The notes under the pieces were generated by a model. The model was given only the letters and a program-made list of their open reading frames with translations, had not been told where the DNA came from and did no database searches. From Panicum virgatum (lineage: Eukaryota > Streptophyta > Magnoliopsida > Poales > Poaceae): DNA of 64,000 nucleotides. The translations under genes and the position numbers were made by a program. The stretch covers positions 28,593,120-28,657,119 of the forward strand of contig NC_053145.1 of NCBI RefSeq assembly GCF_016808335.1. The letters run 5' to 3'. Shown piece by piece: positions 62,457 through 64,000 of the stretch (within the stretch, counting starts at the first letter, position 1; each line of letters starts with the position of its first letter).

Positions 62457-62512
62457 TGTCGGTGTTTACCGCCAAGCCTGCTTAGGGATACCCTTAGCAG
62501 TAGGGTTTGTAG
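62457..62512 (-). repeat. Right (5') LTR of element C, first 56 bp
   Basis: Starts TGTCGGTGTTTACCGCC and runs GGATACCCTTAGCAG like the other Tat LTRs, until interrupted at 62513. The pentamer TGTAG (62508-62512) is the expected TSD copy. Its partner would lie beyond the window. Confidence 0.85.
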
Positions 62513-64000
62513 TGTAACACCCTAATTTAAATTTCAGTATTTAAAAATAAATTTAATTGTCTTTGTTTAAGTTTCTAAGGTTTTACTTTGCTTAGCTTTG
62601 CATTTAATTTAATTTTTTTCACAAGTAATTAAAATTTAACATAGGTTCAATATGTTTGTGCATTCATGCTGGTGCATAAGTTTTATTTGGTTGAGTGCAT
62701 AAGAGTTGAATTCAAATTTGATTTGAATTCAAATAGTTTGAGTGGTGTTTCAAAAAGTAAAGGAAAAGAATAGGAAAGAAAGGAAAACCAATAGGAACAG
62801 TAAACCCAGTTTCCAGCCCGTTTAGCTCAGTCGGCCCAGCTCACCTCGGCCCGCTTCCTTTCCTTTTTCTTGGTCCGGCCCGTTCCTTCCCCTGTGCGGC
62901 CCAGCCTGGCTCGTAACCTAACCCAACGCACGGCCCAGCAAGCTAGTCAGCCGTTCTCTCCACGCGCGTCCTCTCTCTCTGACAGCCAGACCCCGCTCGT
63001 CAGACGCAGCGCACCCGCTCGCTCGCAGCGCGTTCGCCCACTAACCGCCCGACCCCACGTGTCATCACCTTCCTTTCTTTCTCCCTCAGCGCGCCCGCTC
63101 CGCCACCGCAAGATGACGCAGGAGCTCCGCCGTGGGACCAGGGTCCTCGCCGAGCTCTCCTTCCCCGCCCCCGGCCCCGCTGCGCACGGGAATTCCCATG
63201 GCAAGCTCTGTTGGGCCGCACCTGCACCACCGAAATTCTGCCTCTACGCCATGCCCCCATCCACCTCGAGCCCCTGGTGAGCTTCGCCATGTTCCCCTCT
63301 TGCTCGTGCGTTAGCGTTGGACGAGTTTAGGCTGCTGTTCCCCACAGTTCCGCGCGAGATGGCTCGCCGGGATGTCGCCGAGCCGCCACGCCGTGGCGTG
63401 TTCCCTTTTTCCTGTGCCATAGCACCGCGTTGAGCCTCCAGATAGCTTACCTGTGTTGCGCATGATCTCTCCGTGTGAACCCGAGCCTGAACCGAGGCCT
63501 GGAACCACGTTGGCACGTTCGCCGGCGATCCAGCGCCGCCCCTCGCCGTGGCAAGCCTCGGCCAAACCCTAATCCGCCGCCCCGGTTGCCCAGACGAGTT
63601 CGCCGTCGCACGAACTCACTCCCAGGCCAAACCCCACTCGTCTACACCCCCGGAGGGCCGAGTTCGGCCATCTCCGGCAAGCCTCGCACCGCGCCACTGC
63701 GAACAGAGCCGCCGGCGGGCGAGCGCCGCCGCTCCCGCGCGCAGAGTAGGTCCGGGCCGTCAGATCCGCGATCAACGCACACGATTAGATCAGTGTACCC
63801 CTTCATTCTGAGCCACCGGATCGAGATCAAATGGATCAGATCCGAAGATACCGCTTCAGCCTGGCAGTTTTGCTAAAGAGCCCTTGTGTTTCCTGGAAAT
63901 CAACCCGCCGTCCTGTCCAGTTCAAAAGTAATTCATGTTAGGTCCTGTTTTTAGCGTTTAGACCCCTGAGCTTTCCAAAAATAGAACCCGCGGTCCAGCC
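62513..64000 (+). mobile_element. LTR beginning TGTAACACCC, running off the window
   Basis: Starts TGTAACACCCTAATTT, a chromovirus-type LTR opening like that at 9265. An AT-rich first 300 bp is followed by a GC-rich gene-like block (62810-63860) in which long frames overlap on both strands. No gag or pol is reached. By analogy with 9265-17150 this is the 5' part of a long LTR, with the same AT-rich then GC-rich layout. Whether it is solo or part of a full element cannot be told here. Confidence 0.7.

Larger units (their letters stand above)
40558..62512 (-). mobile_element. Tat-type element C with gag-pol, split by a SIRE-like Copia element
   Basis: The left LTR lies at 40558-40972 (415 bp). 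The right LTR starts at 62457 but is cut after 56 bp by the element at 62513, so the far end is outside the window. On the minus strand the order is LTR, PBS, gag, protease, RT, RNase H, a second RNase H, integrase, tandem repeats, and then the antisense spliced gene on the plus strand. An additional RNase H between the ordinary one and integrase is a recognised feature of the Tat lineage, which supports the classification. The coding region is broken by many stops. TSD at the left is GAGCC (40553-40557). Confidence 0.88.

Noticed and set aside
62870..63876. GC-rich frames with Ser/Pro/Arg-rich products, possibly a host gene
   Set aside because: Frames overlap on both strands, no domain is visible, and the region lies within an LTR that starts at 62513 and shows the same layout as the LTR at 9265.

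Overview
This window looks like gene-poor repeat DNA from a grass. I infer a panicoid cereal or relative from the retrotransposon families, but no single-copy gene anchors that. I see no host gene, tRNA or rRNA. Essentially every base can be assigned to LTR retrotransposons of at least four lineages: Athila-like Gypsy, Tat-like Gypsy, a chromovirus-like Gypsy LTR and SIRE/Maximus-like Copia. They are inserted into one another, and most insertion boundaries are fixed by readable 5-bp target-site duplications (TSDs).

Layout, left part (1-17598). A plus-strand Athila-like element enters from the left edge. It has decayed protease/RT/RNase H/integrase (451-4275), a third ORF (4536-5416), a long 3' untranslated region and a 3' LTR starting at 8559. 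It has been hit by a Tat-type solo LTR (1490-1940, TSD CTATG), a second Athila-like solo LTR (6892-8476, TSD GCAGG) and a 4.5-kb chromovirus-like solo LTR (9265-17150). That last LTR holds two further insertions: a solo LTR at 10098-11520 (TSD GCGAC) and a Copia remnant at 14670-16640 (TSD GCCTT).

Middle (17599-38070). An old Tat fragment (D) carries a complete nested Tat-type element A (18540-37575, TSD GTCAG). A keeps gag-like sequence on the minus strand and a multi-exon gene on the plus strand, but no recognisable pol. A is broken by a solo LTR (19537-20993, TSD CTCTT), a 6.9-kb Athila-type element with no coding capacity (25205-32148) and an inverted solo LTR (33813-35293, TSD GTGTG).

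Right (38071-64000). Tat element B begins at 38071. It is interrupted by a pol-bearing Tat element C (from 40558, gag-pol on the minus strand at 62410-56203). C is in turn split by an 11.4-kb SIRE-like Copia element (41734-53104, TSD GTGAT). C's right LTR is cut at 62513 by another LTR that runs off the window.

Themes. Almost all coding sequence is broken by stops and frameshifts. Three lineages each carry one extra ORF beyond gag-pol: a third ORF in Athila, an antisense spliced gene in Tat, and a downstream ORF in SIRE-like Copia. Each lineage also carries its own short GC-rich palindromic motif, repeated in or near its regulatory DNA. The pairing of an extra nuclear-looking protein with a private palindrome array is the most interesting pattern here and is developed in the findings.
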